DNA of 64,000 nt from Ulva prolifera (GCA_023078555.1 CM041197.1:1522501-1586500); one strand, 5' to 3'; counted from the first letter of the stretch, positions 37,687 through 50,154 are shown. Made by a program: numbers and translations. Notes: a model not told the origin generated them from the letters alone.

Positions 37687-38595
37687 AACCCTTGTTGAGA
37701 ATCAGTGTGGAGCCGTTACCCGGGATGTGTCAAGCCCAATGTGTGCCAGAAGGCTATGGCGAGAGGTGAGATTGTGTACACGTGACACACAATCACCTCA
37801 TCGCCAAGGTCTCCTGGGGTTTAGATCAGGGGCCCTGAGGCCAAACTGTCACATGGACATGGGCGATGCACCGCTGGCTGTGGCTGGCTGTGATATACGG
37901 AGATCAAATATACGGAGATCAAAGGTGGGGAGGCGGGCCGCGAAGCCGCGAAACCAGCGAGCGAAGGCAAGCCAGCGGGCACCGCAGGCTGCTTCACCTC
38001 TCAGACTGTGCAGAGCACATAGAGCACGGCCTCGGTGTCTGCTACAGCAGAGCGCCGCACGCCCGGCAGACGGTGCCACCGGAGGTGACAGCAGAAGGCC
38101 CGGGTGCGCGCCTTCAAGTTTAGCCGGCAGAATGGACGCGGGCACAGGTATGGGTGCAGGTATGTGTCACGAGTACAGAGTGCCGGAGCAGCGCACAAGC
38201 ACAACAAGCACAGCGCCACATGCCGTTATGCACCGAACGCATGCATGGCTCCTGTGCACAGCAGGACGGCCACATGCACACGTTGGCGTCTCGGGGATCC
38301 GGAACCGGGACCTTCACACGCGGGGGGGGGGGGGGGGGGTCCGGGACCGGGATCGGTGCGAATGTGGTTGCCTTTGGAGGGGGCATGCTTTGCGGTGCGC
38401 CCCGAAGCCCCCAAACGACGCACATGCCACCTTTGTGACTGCAGTCTCAGGCCCGCACCACCTGTGGCAGTGGCACATGCCATTTGCCATGGTTGTCTGT
38501 GATAGTCTGTGCGTGCATGTGGTTGTGACATGCACACGCGGAATACCCTAGAGGGCACGCAGGCACTCGAGTGTGGCACCGTGGCCCCAAAGCAT

Positions 38596-38660
38596 CAGAG
38601 TTGTCAGTGTCCACTGAAGCACACGGCTGGATAAATCCAGATTTGTTATTCCAGATTACT
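38596..38660 (+). repeat. Family C repeat copy (diverged)
   Basis: GTTGTCAGTGTCC, then CACGGCTGGATAAATCCAGA, in the same order as the copies at 29401 and 39131. Confidence 0.45.
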
Positions 38661-39130
38661 TAACTTTGCAGGGGCTGTGGGCTGGAAGTTACCCCGGTGA
38701 TGTTCCCAGAAGTGGTCTTTGGTGTTCCTTGCACTCCGCGAGACAGATGTGTAAACACATGCATGGCTGCTTATCTCAATTAAGCTCACAATGACCTTCT
38801 TGGCTGTGAGGGGGAGTTGGCCAAGCTTGGAGGGCAGCTGTTATGTTTGTTTTGCAGGTGTCTGGTGTGCTGCAGGATGAGCGTTAGTGTGACAGGCACC
38901 ATGCATGTCTGCCTGTGTCAACTGATGCATGGGAGTGTCTGCGGTGCTGCCTGTATGTGTGCATGGCAACATAGCCATATGTCTGTGCGTGGCCATGATA
39001 GATATCGTGCTAAGATGAGATACCTGTGGAACCCCACCTGCGCACAGGCCTGTGCCTATATAGATTGCAGGCATGCGGGGCAGAGCAGCCGCACGACTGA
39101 CAGACAAATAAATGCATATGCAGGGCGTGA

Positions 39131-39200
39131 TCAATTCAGAGCTGTCAATGTCCTCCTCAGGATACAGCCCAGTAATTTCAGATTTACTTTGATTTACATG
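39131..39200 (+). repeat. Family C repeat copy
   Basis: GCTGTCAATGTCCTC, AGGATACAGCCCAGTAA, then AGATTTACTTTGATTTACA. Closest to the copy in AP2 intron 5. Confidence 0.6.
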
Positions 39201-39970
39201 CAGGGCGCATCTCATCTGTGGCGTGTTCGAGATTGTGACACATTTCTGGGGGCGGAGGGCGAGATTGGCATGAACATGTACATACAACACCCAACCGCAG
39301 TAGCTGAGCCTTTCTGCAAGCCCTACATCACAGTAGATACGATGTTACGATTTGCAAGGTGGATATACTATGGCACCTGTGGGCGTTCGTGCATGTATGT
39401 CCTTGGGCGAGGGCGAGGGCGGGTGCGGAGTGCCTGCTGTATTCGAGTGCCTGCTGTATTCAAGCTGCCAGCGCCGTACCAATGTTTGAGATGCTGTGCC
39501 TGCTTCCACTCGTGGCGGTGGCATTGGTTTTTCTTTCCTCACTCGTGGTTCCACAAAATGTAACACAATGGCAACTATCTACAATTTCCTGATGCATGTG
39601 CGCTTGGCGGGAGCAGCTCTTGCTGTTGCTGCGGCAGCAGATGCCCAAACTGCTGGTTTACCACCAGAGGCAGGGCAAAAGCGGGACAATCAGGCAGCAG
39701 ATGCTATTGAAGATTGACATTGACTTTGAGACCGAGTTCAGAGCAGATGAGGAGAGAGGAAGGGGCCTGTTTGCAGGCGGAGTGGCATCCAGATGCATCA
39801 GCCCGGCGTGCCCACCAGCAGCCCGGCATACACACCAATGGGGTGCATGAGCAGTGTACGTGGGCGGGGTCAGCGGGGCAGCGGGGGCAGCGGGGTCGGT
39901 GTGTTGCTCTGCATGTGCATGGGCGTGTTTGTGTGCGCGTAATTGCGTACTTTCCTTCTGTGTGCTTGTG

Positions 39971-40044
39971 GTTACAAAGAACAGAGGCCGGGCATAGAGC
40001 CGTTTCTCGGAATTCACTTGCAAATCCGCTCACTCATTCACCAG
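39971..40044 (+). repeat. Family B repeat copy (diverged)
   Basis: GTTACAAAGAACAGAGGCCG, then GGAATTCAC, GCAAATCC and CTCA in the same order as the tandem pair at 42.9-43.1 kb. Confidence 0.55.
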
Positions 40045-40120
40045 TTCCGTGCTGTGTGTTTGTGTATGTGTGCTTCCACTGTGTGTTTGTGTGTGTACAT
40101 GATTCTACGTGGATCCTCCC

Positions 40121-40160
40121 GATCTACCTTCCCTGCCGACTTTGTCCTTGTAACACACCA
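40121..40160 (+). repeat. Family A repeat copy
   Basis: CTACCTTCCCTGCC, then TTTGTCCTTGTAACACACC. Confidence 0.6.
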
Positions 40161-41120
40161 GCTGTGGCAATGCAGTAACATGACCAGAGTACCACTGGAC
40201 CCTGGCACCCACTGTCATGCACCCAGGGCAAGGGCGCCAGGCACAGCATTCAAGTCCCCGAACTGCCTCACCAGCACCCCCTGCACAGTGCAGGGACAAC
40301 ACTCCCTGTCTTCTGTCTCTGTGTTTTGATGTAGAGCAGCATCTCACCTACCGGGAGCACGGTGGGTAGCACCTGCCTCAACCGCTCATGCATGGGAGCT
40401 CATGGGGTTTGCACCGTGTGCACCATGCGGCACAACAAACACTGCATGGCCCACCGGTGCCCGCCCACCACAAGGCTGCTCACCCACCTGGCCGTTCTCA
40501 GGCCATGGCGGACCTCACTGTGTTGAGCAGCTGCAACGTAGGCAACATGGCATACATGGCATACTGCGCTTGCTGTGCTACAGCTACCTGAAGCCTGAAG
40601 CCCAAAACCCGGCAGTGAAGCCCGCAGTGCCGTTGATCTTTGTAACATAGTGGATCTTTGTGACACAGTGGAGCCCTGCCTGTCCGCATTTGTCGGGGTA
40701 ACAGAGCACGTGCAGCCACACCATGCCCTGCCAGCCACGCGGCTGCTGCTCACGCAATACACCACAAGGGCACAACACAACGGCGATGCAAGGACCCACT
40801 CAGAGGCCGGGGGCACTGCAGGTGGCTCACAGCGCCACACCTTCACATCAACAGCGCCCCCAGACGTGAAAGAATGTATACCTCACTATGCACTCTACAT
40901 CACCTGTTGACTGCTGGCTGCAGCGGAACGCAAGGCGGCTGCATGAAAGCTAACTACATGCACATATGACTGGACAGGAAACCACATGGACGGCTTACCT
41001 GTAGTAGATGCAGTAGATGTGCACAACAAGAGTGATAGCATCAACACTGCAGTGGAGCAGCCGGAACTGGTGGTGGAAGTATTGGTGGAAGTATTGGTGG
41101 CGATGTACAGAGGCAGCGTA

Positions 41121-41160
41121 TGTGTGTTACAAGGACGAATGCGGCGAGGCGGTGCATGCA
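41121..41160 (-). repeat. Family A repeat copy
   Basis: Minus strand: CACCGCCTCGCCGCATTC, then GTCCTTGTAACACACA. Confidence 0.6.
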
Positions 41161-41348
41161 GCAGCAGGAGGCACTGCGCTCAGGTATCTCTGAGACATGA
41201 TTTCTAATTCGTTTTCTGGATCTGCGGTGGTATGCTGCTGCTGATGCAGCTCACACCGGCACTCCTCCAGCACTGCTGCCCAGGGCTTGCGTGGAAGGCA
41301 TGCAGCACATCACTGGGACTGGACAGAGAGTGCAGCATGAAAGTAGAG

Positions 41349-41420
41349 CACGTCTGGATTTACTGGGCGATATCCTCACCGACGACTCAATGACAAGTCC
41401 GGGTGACAGGGACCACATGT
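41349..41420 (-). repeat. Family C repeat copy
   Basis: Aligns over about 75 bases with 24560-24635, including GGGACCACATG at the end. Confidence 0.5.
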
Positions 41421-41589
41421 TAAACGGTGGTGTTTCTGGTTGAATGAGCCCTGACCATGCAGGCGTCGTGTAGACCTGTGGTGGTCAACACCCGTTACGC
41501 ACTCTGCGGCCTAGCAACTTCTAAGAATCAGCCATTGCACACACACATCGAGGACGTGTTGCTGATTGCGCGGGTGTGCGGTTCCCCTG

Positions 41590-41634
41590 GTGCTACCTCT
41601 ACCTGCCTTGCTTGCTTTGACCTTGTAACACATC
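41590..41634 (+). repeat. Family A repeat copy
   Basis: GGTGCTACCTCTACCTGCC, then TTTGACCTTGTAACACA. Confidence 0.6.
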
Positions 41635-41910
41635 GACGACGTGCTGCTCCTGGGTCAAGTCACACCTGACTAGTACTCATGTGAAAAGTTCTTGTGTGCG
41701 CTGTCTCAGCTGCTGTCATGAATCATGTATGGAACAGACTGCATGCCTGTGGATGTGGAGCCACGTGTGAGAATGTTATGAGAATAAAGGCCACAAGGAC
41801 CAAGGCGTGTGATGTATGCAAGCATGGCCCAGCCTGCTGTGGCATGGAAGCGTACAGACGCTCGTGACATTCAGACCGCAGGCAGCTGTTGACTGACGGA
41901 CTGCGCAGGC

Positions 41911-41955
41911 CAATGTGTTACAAGGACAAAGGCAGCAAGGCGGGCAGCACCGCGA
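41911..41955 (-). repeat. Family A repeat copy
   Basis: Minus strand: CGGTGCTGCCCGCCTTGC, then TTTGTCCTTGTAACACA. Degenerate copies follow at about 42108-42155 and 42178-42216, separated by a short tandem of AGAGCAATGTGTGTTGC. Confidence 0.65.
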
Positions 41956-42650
41956 AAGAAGCAAGCAGACGACGCAGAAGCAAAGAAGAAACAGACACAG
42001 GCCAATGTGTGGTAGGCTTTGCACACGGGCACCCCGCCTTGCGTTGCCATCGAGCCGGTCCACTCTTCTGGAGCACGGCGACCAGACATCTGCAGAGCAA
42101 TGTGTGTTGCAGAGCAATGTGTGTTGCAAGGATAAGGCGCCATGGCAGCACTGTGAGACCAGCACTGTGAGACCAGAGCAATGTGTGTGTACCAAGAACA
42201 AAGTTGGAGTGGCCAGAGCAATGTGTGTGGAAGCAGGCACTCGAGACATGGTAGTGACCTCATACGTGCACCACATGAGCACCACTCATCGGCTGGAGCG
42301 AGGGCTGGCAGGTGCTCCTCGCACGGATACCAGAGCCTGTTTGGTGTTGGTTGTTTCGAGCATGTACTCTGCCAAACAATGGCCTGAGATCGTGTGATTC
42401 AACACATGAACACCACAGAGAGGTGAGCTCTGGAGACTCAGCTTGTGACTTCACTACTGTGTCCATTTATCTCTTAGAGATACTTGTGTAGAGCGTGCGT
42501 TGAGCACACAGGTGCAGGCTCCCACACTTCGGGGGCCAAGTGGCGCTTCATGAAGCGACTGTCATGCATGTGCATGACGTGGCACGCCACTGATGTACGT
42601 ATCTTTGTAAGTTACACACTGATGTATGTATGTAGTTACAAAGGTATGTA

Positions 42651-42730
42651 GTTACAGAGGACCGCGGGCCGCGGGCCGGCGTACAACCGATTCTCAGAAT
42701 CGACTCGCTAACCCACTCACTCTTGGCACC
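42651..42730 (+). repeat. Family B repeat copy (diverged)
   Basis: GTTACAGAGGACCG, a GCCG-rich stretch, then CTCGCTAACCCACTCACTC and GGCACCAGGCCG, parallel to the tandem pair downstream. Confidence 0.5.
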
Positions 42731-42908
42731 AGGCCGCGCATGAGTGCGTACCACAGCCCTGCCGGTGATTCCAGCCAAATATTGAAGCCCCGCACGGAGC
42801 ACGTACAAATTCCCGTTGCACAACACCACACTCAACCGGAGCAAAGCCTGCGTCACAAACACACCATGGTCCCCCACACCACACCGAGACGCAGCCTCCG
42901 CCAATGTG

Positions 42909-43071
42909 GTTACCAAGGACAGAAGCCGGGCAGCGAGCCGTTGCCAGGAATTCACACGCAAATCCACTCACGCAGTCATGGCACGTATGTATGTAGTTAC
43001 CAAGGACAGAGGCCGGGCAGCGAGCCGTTGCCAGGAATTCACACGCAAATCCACTCACGCAGTCATGGCAC
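42909..43071 (+). repeat. Family B tandem pair, 76-bp units
   Basis: Units 42909-42984 and 42996-43071 differ at one base (AGAAGCC versus AGAGGCC). The spacer is 11 bases of GTATGTATGTA. Each begins GTTACCAAGGACAG and ends CGCAGTCATGGCAC. Such high identity implies a recent duplication. Confidence 0.9.
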
Positions 43072-43143
43072 CAGGCCGGGTACGAGCACGTTCCACAGCC
43101 CGGCCGGTGATGCCGCCGCCGCCAATGCATGTGTGCATGCATG

Positions 43144-43185
43144 ATGTGCTGCAAGGGCACAGCCGGAGAGGCCGGTAGCGCCGCG
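43144..43185 (-). repeat. Family A repeat copy (degenerate)
   Basis: Minus strand: GCGGCGCTACCGGCCTC, then GTGCCCTTGCAGCACATC. Confidence 0.45.
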
Positions 43186-45382
43186 GGGCACCAACACACA
43201 CCGGTGCAGCCACCAGCATGCAACACTAGTGCGTGTGAAAGCTAGATTCGACTACTACATGCCCGTCTAGAACAGTCCAACAAATCACAGCAGCTCGGCA
43301 TATTTCGTGACAGAGCACCAAAGCATACAACAGAATCCGTTCCCTGTTACAGAACCCCCAACATGCATTTGTTATGCCAGCTTTTCTCCAGCCATTGGTG
43401 CACAAACATGTAGCTCGTGTAGTGCCTGAGCAGTCTGAGTGTTATGCGAGGCTAAGAATTCCATAGCGAGCTGTGAGATCGTGTGCTAGGCGTGCTGGTG
43501 TACAATTGCTGTGCACGATGCCAGTATCCCAGCACGCCCAGCACAAATATATAGCTGCAGTTGAAAGGCCAGATTCAAGCACATGGGCAGAATATTTTGA
43601 ATAGTTCTGACGGAAACACGGGACTAGAAGAGCGGTCACGTCTTCACGATTCATAACTTATGTGACAAGTTCTGTGACATCATACGGGTGCCAAGAATGT
43701 GGGCCGGCCCGAGTGCTCGGACCTGGAAACATATAAATGCTGGTCACCAGTACTCCCGTCGGCCGCAGACCAGCACTGGCTTAGGAGAAGCATATGTGGC
43801 ATGTAAGCGTCCTTATTGTGCTGGCTTCGCAGCATGTGCAGTCGAGTGTTGTTCGCGCCTGTATGCACGGACACGGGCCTCGCGGTACAATACAGCATGC
43901 CCCCGGACACTGGACAGCGGAAACTTTGAATCTATAGAAGCAATTGTGCCGTGATCCACTCTCGTCTACGTGTCTGCTGTAACTGTGGTCATCCACTGGA
44001 CCATTCTCTGGGCATCACCGCGCACGTAGATTTGCGGGCGCAAGAACGCACACGCCGTGCGGCATAATGATTTTCGAGAGTGACACGAACTATGTGTGTA
44101 CGGAGGGTGAGCAGAAAAGATATCGGCAAATATCAGGCGTAACGCTGGGTTTCTTCCGCAAGAACCCCGGTCGCAGCAGTCGCCACGTTCTCAGCTGTGA
44201 CGCACCGTCCGCGTGGCACTTGTACTTTGAACGTCGCTCTGGAAGTGAGATGACATTTGGTGCCGCTGCGCTGAGACGTAGCGTCCACCTGATGCCGCTT
44301 GTCCGCTGGGCGCGATGAGGCGAAGCGATGGGTGGCCCAGATGGCCCAGACGCACACGCGACTCCACACGCTTCCTGCAGCGGGATCCGCGGGATTGACC
44401 TCCGAGAGAACACAGCGGCAGAGGGCCGAAACAAAGACACACGGAGCAGCAAGAAAGCAGGAAGAGCGCAGCACCGCTGAGAGTCCTCGCTTCCGCCATG
44501 GCCATGTCTCCATCGCTAACAGCACCAGCACGTTCGATCTTCCTCCCTCCGGAGGGATCCGTTGCAGGGGTGTCATGGCCTGCGCACAGAATCTATCTTG
44601 AAGACTGATCATCTCGGCATTGTGACGAATATGGCGGTGCAACAAGATATTCACGTCGGTATAGGGCCGCGTGATACCGGGCCGTGGGTTAAATGCGTTA
44701 CATGCAGCGGCTGTCCGAGCATGTATCTCGTGCTATCTGGAGGGATATTACTTCCCCCGTTATGTCGGGGGGTCACGCTCAAACCATGGCCTGATACTGC
44801 AGATGTTGGTTATCCCTCAGGGAAGCCAGCGTATCGACAGATCGTTTTCGGAACAGCAACAAGCACCGTTAGCTGGAAAATGTCGCTGGACTGTAGTTTG
44901 GCATCCCCGCACGTTCAGGTTTGTCTCTTGCTTTCTTCGACAGCAAGGTTTTGTGATCTGGGTCGTCCGAACCGTTGGTCCACCTTGTTGACATTGTGAC
45001 AGTCTGTGCTGCTGCGTGCCAGCTGCTGCGTGACCAACCCAGCGGACACTATCGATATTTGCATACGGCAATCTGTTCTGAGCAAAGTATCTCTCTTGAG
45101 ATTGGTAACGTTATCGGAGACGCGCTGCAATATTGATTAATCAGCAATTTGTAATGTCCGACGAAACGCCTGTTAACGCAGCCTTCCCGACATCTGACAC
45201 GGAAACGCCATTTCCTCTTATCACGCGTTTCCGTGAAGTGCTCTCCGACATCTGCGACACGGATGTGCCGGCAGACGCCGAGCACACAGCGAGTGGTGTG
45301 AGGGGCTGTTTGATTGGAATTATCGCGATTTTCAGGCTTCACCGCAACAGGTGGCGATTGCGGGCTTTGAGTGAAACCGGGC

Positions 45383-45773
45383 ATGGCTGCCTGTGTCGCG
45401 ATGGCAGAGCATCGACACTTTCGGCGCCTCATGTATTACCACATCAGCAAGGTAGGGTGGGTCGGACATCACGTAGCGAACATGCGTCTGCGTTACACGC
45501 CGTTTGCAGTTAATACAGGCCAGCCTTGACCAACATGTCAGGCAGCTTTATCGACCGGCGCATAGCCGCGCATGGCCGAGGAAAAGTTTCCTACGGTCAA
45601 TGGCTGACGCAGAGGCAGCCGTGCAGGCCGCTACCAGCTTGAGAGTGCTGTCGTTCGATCGCGAAGTTTGCCAGATATTCGCAACGTTGACGTCTATCTC
45701 CGTCTGTCTGATTGTGTTAGCGAAACTTATATATACGGCGGATATTATCTTCTGGATGCTAGCAAGCACGTAG
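45383..45773 (+). CDS. Hypothetical small protein with C-terminal membrane segment
   Basis: Two candidate exons, 45383-45451 and 45510-45773, join in phase 0 across a 58-base GT-AG intron and give 110 residues. The N-terminus includes MAEHRHFRRLMYYHISK and the middle is basic. The last 35 residues contain a hydrophobic stretch (IFATLTSISVCLIVLAKLIY) ending nine residues before the stop, as in a tail-anchored protein. Low-GC composition fits 5' exons elsewhere in this window. It may be the end of a gene whose earlier exons lie at 44-45.3 kb. No family is recognised, and chance is not excluded. Confidence 0.28.
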
Positions 45774-47238
45774 GTCTTCGCACATATCGACATATCCTGG
45801 TATGTGTCTGATAGGTGAATGTCTGATGCGGGACCGTTCAGGGAGCTCTCGAGTCAGACATCGCAACAAGACCCGGTGAAGCGCTCCGAAGCGCTCTGAG
45901 TCACTCCGTGCACATCGATATCCCCGGTCAGCAGCGGTGGAACATAGCTCGGCCATCAACTACATCACAGTCGGGCGAGCTACATACTATACATACCATG
46001 ATCTGTGTGGCTCATCGCGCTCGACTCCTCAGCCAGATGGGAAAACGCGCGCTAGCTGGTGTCCCAAACGTGTGCAGAGCTCTCGCGATGTGACCAGCCA
46101 GTGCAGCGGCGCGCCAATCAATCACTCGATCACACATGCATTTTTTCAGTCACACGGGTGTTCGAAAACCGTTGATTTTGTATCTGCATGAATACCTGTC
46201 GGGCCCTATTGTGCATCCAGAGCATTGCTTGCCTGACATCAGCTTTGACAGAGCAACCAGCTGACAGCGTACATGCACCAGCATCCCATCACCCCACCAC
46301 ACAGATACACGCAAGGCCATCTTCATGCGATTTGTATTGAGACTCTGTCAAATCAACACTTCCAGACGTGCCTCTGGTGGCAATGCCATGCATCTGCTGG
46401 ACCACGCACAGGCCAGGCGGCTGTGCGCACTGAACAGTTTAAGGGTGGTATGTCCACGATGAGAATCGGGCATCTTCCCAATTCGTGTCTTGCCTGCGCA
46501 TGTGTCTGTGCCGTATTCAGACACGCCCCTGAAGCTGGGATGCGTGCAACCACAAGAGTTGTTGCGGGCAACTCGTTGCGGGCAACTCGTCAGCGCACTT
46601 CATATTTGCGGTGATTATGGCAGGTGATTAAAAAGTACAGAAATCATACAGCACAACCGTATTCTACCGTAATCTTTGCCCATGCTCTTTGCTGCCTGTG
46701 ATACCATGCCCCAGCAGAGCTCTGCACTGGGTAAACCGATCACCATGCATGCGCCACAAGTTCTCTGCGCGGCCACAAGCGCCAGGCTGACGTCAACAAA
46801 CATGGAATCGTGCACAGCAGTTGCAGGAGGCCAGACAATTATACGGCAATATCGCGTTTTTCTGTTCGCGTCTGCAGCCCAGCTCCGAACGCGTTTGAGT
46901 GCCCAGCAAACTTTCCAATCCCCTGCCCCAGCAGCAAATGGTGGACACTGAGTCTTGGCATGCACATGCATGCAGCCCCCGTTCCGCCCTTGCCGGTGTC
47001 GCCCCCATCCCTGGAGCGCCTCCGCCGGCGCACCTGACAAGCCCCGTCCCACAGCGCAACACGCCATGCCACGGCCATGCAACGGGCTCTTGTATACCGT
47101 AGACATGGTATAGCAGAGAGACGTTTTCAGCCACGCTGCTTCATGCCGCTTGTGTTTTCTGTACAACACTGCCCCCCCCCCCCGGTGGCATGTGGCGGAT
47201 GTTACTGTAGTGCGAAATGCCGGCGCGAGGTTCCTGGG
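45774..47238. other. No firm gene; includes the 3' flank of the SnoaL/membrane gene
   Basis: 45.9-46.6 kb is of moderate GC with a tandem of TTGCGGGCAACTCG near 46560. A 12-base C-run lies at 47172-47183. I found no supportable exon. Confidence 0.4.
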
Positions 47239-50154
47239 TTATGCATCCTTCGGTCGCCCGGCCAGCAGCCACACGCCGAGGCCGAAGAACGGCACCGCGC
47301 AGAACTTCCGCGGCGCCCCCGCGCTGTCCATCATCCACGCCTGCCAGAACCCATACAACCCAGCGTCAACCACAAACGCGTAGAACACGCGCTGATTCGC
47401 CATCGCGTCCTGGAAGTACGCGACTCGCGCGCCCACGTCGCCGTACTCTGGCCGCGCCACCGCCCACCACACCGCCGACACCGTCCCGATAAACAGTCCG
47501 ACTCCGCCGATGACGCGGTGCCATGCGGGCGTCTCCACATCGGGGACCTTTGAGCCTGCGGCGGTGGCCGCACCGGCCGGGACGATGTCGGCGGCGGCGG
47601 CAGGGTCGAGGGAGGCGCGGGTGCGGTCCGCAGGCTCGAGGCCGGACGGGTGCGGGTCCGGCGCAAAACGCTGCGCGAGGAAGGGGATGAAAAAGATGTT
47701 TGTGAGGAACATGATGCCGGTCCACTGCGCGAGCTTGCGCGGCACCTTGCGGCTGCGCGCCTCGGTGAGGATGACGGGCAGGAACATCATGCCCCAGGCG
47801 TTGACGAAATTGAAGACGGCCTCGGAGACGGGGTGCTCCGGCACAGAGGGGATCGGCGTGAGGTTCGCGGCCGCGAGCGCGATGTTCACGTAGAAGAAGT
47901 TGAGGCTCTCGTGCAGGAGCTCGAGGAGGGTGGCCTGGCTCGTGTACAGCAGCCCGACGCCGGGGGCGTCCGTGCTGAGCAGCATCCACCACATATACCC
48001 TGCATGCCAGCGCTCACCTTTTACACACCCGCGACGGCAGCTCTGTGGCCGTGGCGGCCCGGAACGAACGAGGTACACGTAGCTCATTCTCTGGGCACAG
48101 TTTCAAGGCGACAGCTCTCAAGAAGAGTGCTGTGCCACCTCATGCTGCATGCAGCGTCCGTTCGAGCTTTTTCAAACATGGCAGTCTAGATCACAGGTGG
48201 AGGCCGTGCAACACAGGACGTGTCAATGCATGGGCACGTGTGGATACGAAAACGCACTCGTTGTTTGTCGAGGCTTTCATGCCCCACCTTGTGCGTATTT
48301 CCCCCCGTATTGCACATGCCGCCCGGCACCGAATTCGGAAGTTGCACGAGATTACAAATAGCGATGCTGTCTGAGTGACGGTGCTGTTTCCATCGCTGCT
48401 GTGGTACGTTCTGATGCGACCGGTCAAAACATTGCGTATGCACACGCGCTGCGCTCCTGCGAGGTGAGCTAGCCTCCCCAGGGCATGCTGTGTGCCCTGC
48501 TCCCCGTGCTTTGTGCTGCGATCCAGCCGCGTCGTGACTTCACTCGAACAGGCACGCCGACCATGCCACCTATGCGACACGCCGAACACGCCAGCAGCAT
48601 CCAGGGGCCACGCTCGCACCCCCGTGCAGCGCTGTGGCAGCTGAAGAGGCACCCCACGGCCAGGCCAGCCCCCGGCCTCCGCGTGTCCGTACGGCACGTC
48701 GTGCATCAGAAGCATGCATGCGCAGCACACATGGACTCGCACGTCAGCATCGCCCCACGTTCAATCCACAGCACGGCATAGAAATTGCGGACCTGCGTAG
48801 AAGGCCCACATGGCGGCGGACTGCAGGGGCAGCTTGGAGAGGTTGGCGGGGTCGGCGCGCGCGAGGCCGACGCCGCGCAGCACGGGCGCCAGCACGCCCA
48901 GTGCGGCGATGGTCGAGTCCCCCGGCTTCGGCGGCGCCGACTCGACGCAGTCGCGGCCCCAGGTGATCTTGCCAGAGTCGTCAACGACGTAGAAGCTACA
49001 GCCCCGCGAGAAGGGGAAGAGCGCGCCGTCGAGCTCGGTGTGCCTGCACCGCAGGGGGCTTTGGCGCCGCGCAAAGTACCGTGAAGTCAAGTAGCTATGG
49101 TGCCGCGTAATGGACAAGTACACTAGATCTGGATTCACCTTGCCGGAAGTCTATGAGCACGTTGTAACCTCCGGATAAACGGGACCTTATTCCGGGGCCA
49201 CATGCCATGTAGGCGGCGTGTAGGGGCGTTAGGCACGATCACATAAAATAAGCGTACGAATGTACAGGTCTGATATCTAGATGGCCACCGTGAACATGCT
49301 GCCAGGCGGCCCAGCACTGTTGTGGTGCTGTGGGGGGGGAGGGGGGGGGGCTGCGAGAGGGGGTTCACGATGCCTCATGATGCAGGAACCCATGGCGTTG
49401 CAAGACGCGTCGGCCTCACGGTGGAGGAAGGGGGTCGGTGTGTGTGAATGTATGGGTGAGTGGATGGATTGTCAGTGAAGCCCGGGCGAGAGTGCTCTCA
49501 ATCAGGCACACAACAGACGATGGGGTGCAGTGGTTTGATGGCTGTGCGTGCCCGCTGGACCTGCAGGCGCTGCGCCACTGTCCCGCGGACAGGGCGCCAC
49601 GCGGACAGGGTGCCCGCGGACAGGGCGCATTCTTCTCTATCTCCCAATACAGGTGCGCGCATGTGGCAGGCACGTATGTATGCACGGGACACATGCGAGG
49701 CTCACCAGGCCACTCCACACTGATTGCCACTGCCAGTGATGTCCGAGATGACGAACTTGAGCTCGGTCATGGACGAGCTGCTGTCCTTGAACTTGGCGAA
49801 GTATGCCGCGATGGCATCTCTGCCAAAGAACGGCTCCAGGTAGATCGCATCATGGTACACCGCGTCCTGCGAAAATCGGTCGGCCATCGTCCCCAGTTCT
49901 CCACGATTGTATGCGGCGTAGAACTCCCGTATAGCGGTTACTGCTATGCCCTCTACTGCCTCGTCTTGAGACACTGTGGCTGCTGGAGCAGTGGCCGGAG
50001 GCGGGTCTTCCTTTTGAGGAGAGGCGTCCTCAGGTGGAGCTTCTGGCTCGGTGGGGGCCGATGCTGCGGCAGCCGCAGGTGCAGCCGGCCAGGATGCCGC
50101 TTTGTCATCTGAGGCTTTGATTGCAGGTACGAGCACCTGATCCACAGCAGCCAT
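47239..50154 (-). CDS. SnoaL/NTF2-like domain fused to a multi-span membrane domain, probably plastid
   Basis: Three exons: 50154-49706, 49043-48793 and 47999-47239 (at least 486 aa), all in phase. The joins fall inside conserved-looking segments and read smoothly, which supports a single gene. Residues about 66-190 resemble the SnoaL-like/NTF2 fold (IREFYAAYNRGELGTMADRF, FFGRDAIAAYF, FPFSRGCSFYVVDDSGKI). The rest is membrane protein, with hydrophobic segments around AAMWAFYAGYMWWMLLS, SLNFFYVNIALAAANL, WGMMFLPVILTEA, GIMFLTNIFFIPFLAQRF, VIGGVGLFIGTVSAVWWAV and FFGLGVWLLAGRP. Similar plant and algal proteins of unknown function are, as I recall, plastid-targeted. An Ala/Pro-rich linker precedes the SnoaL part. 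The frame stays open upstream of this ATG to an acceptor at 50.2 kb (segment ARAISRCASNAQSLT), so a transit-peptide exon may lie further right. Substrate and role are unknown. Confidence 0.82.

Larger units (their letters stand above)
33546..45382. other. Gene-poor, repeat-rich region
   Basis: About 12 kb with no supportable multi-exon gene. It holds many copies of short repeat families A, B and C, a long-arm hairpin at 37.6 kb, an 18-base G-run at 38322-38339 and several small tandem duplications (for example 36967-37017, 37890-37923 and 41085-41100). Open frames of 150-250 codons occur but consist of, or contain, repeat copies and lack splice support. The last part (43.9-45.4 kb) is low in GC and repeat-poor and could hold 5' exons, for example an open segment from ATG at 45154 beginning MSDETPVNAAFPTSD. 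Confidence 0.5.

Noticed and set aside
38817-39563. 248-codon open frame
   Set aside because: It contains a family C repeat, lacks an ATG at its first position and has no domain.
42651-43071. Possible CRISPR-like array
   Set aside because: Only two close repeats of 76 bp with an 11-base simple spacer, in a eukaryotic intron-rich genome.
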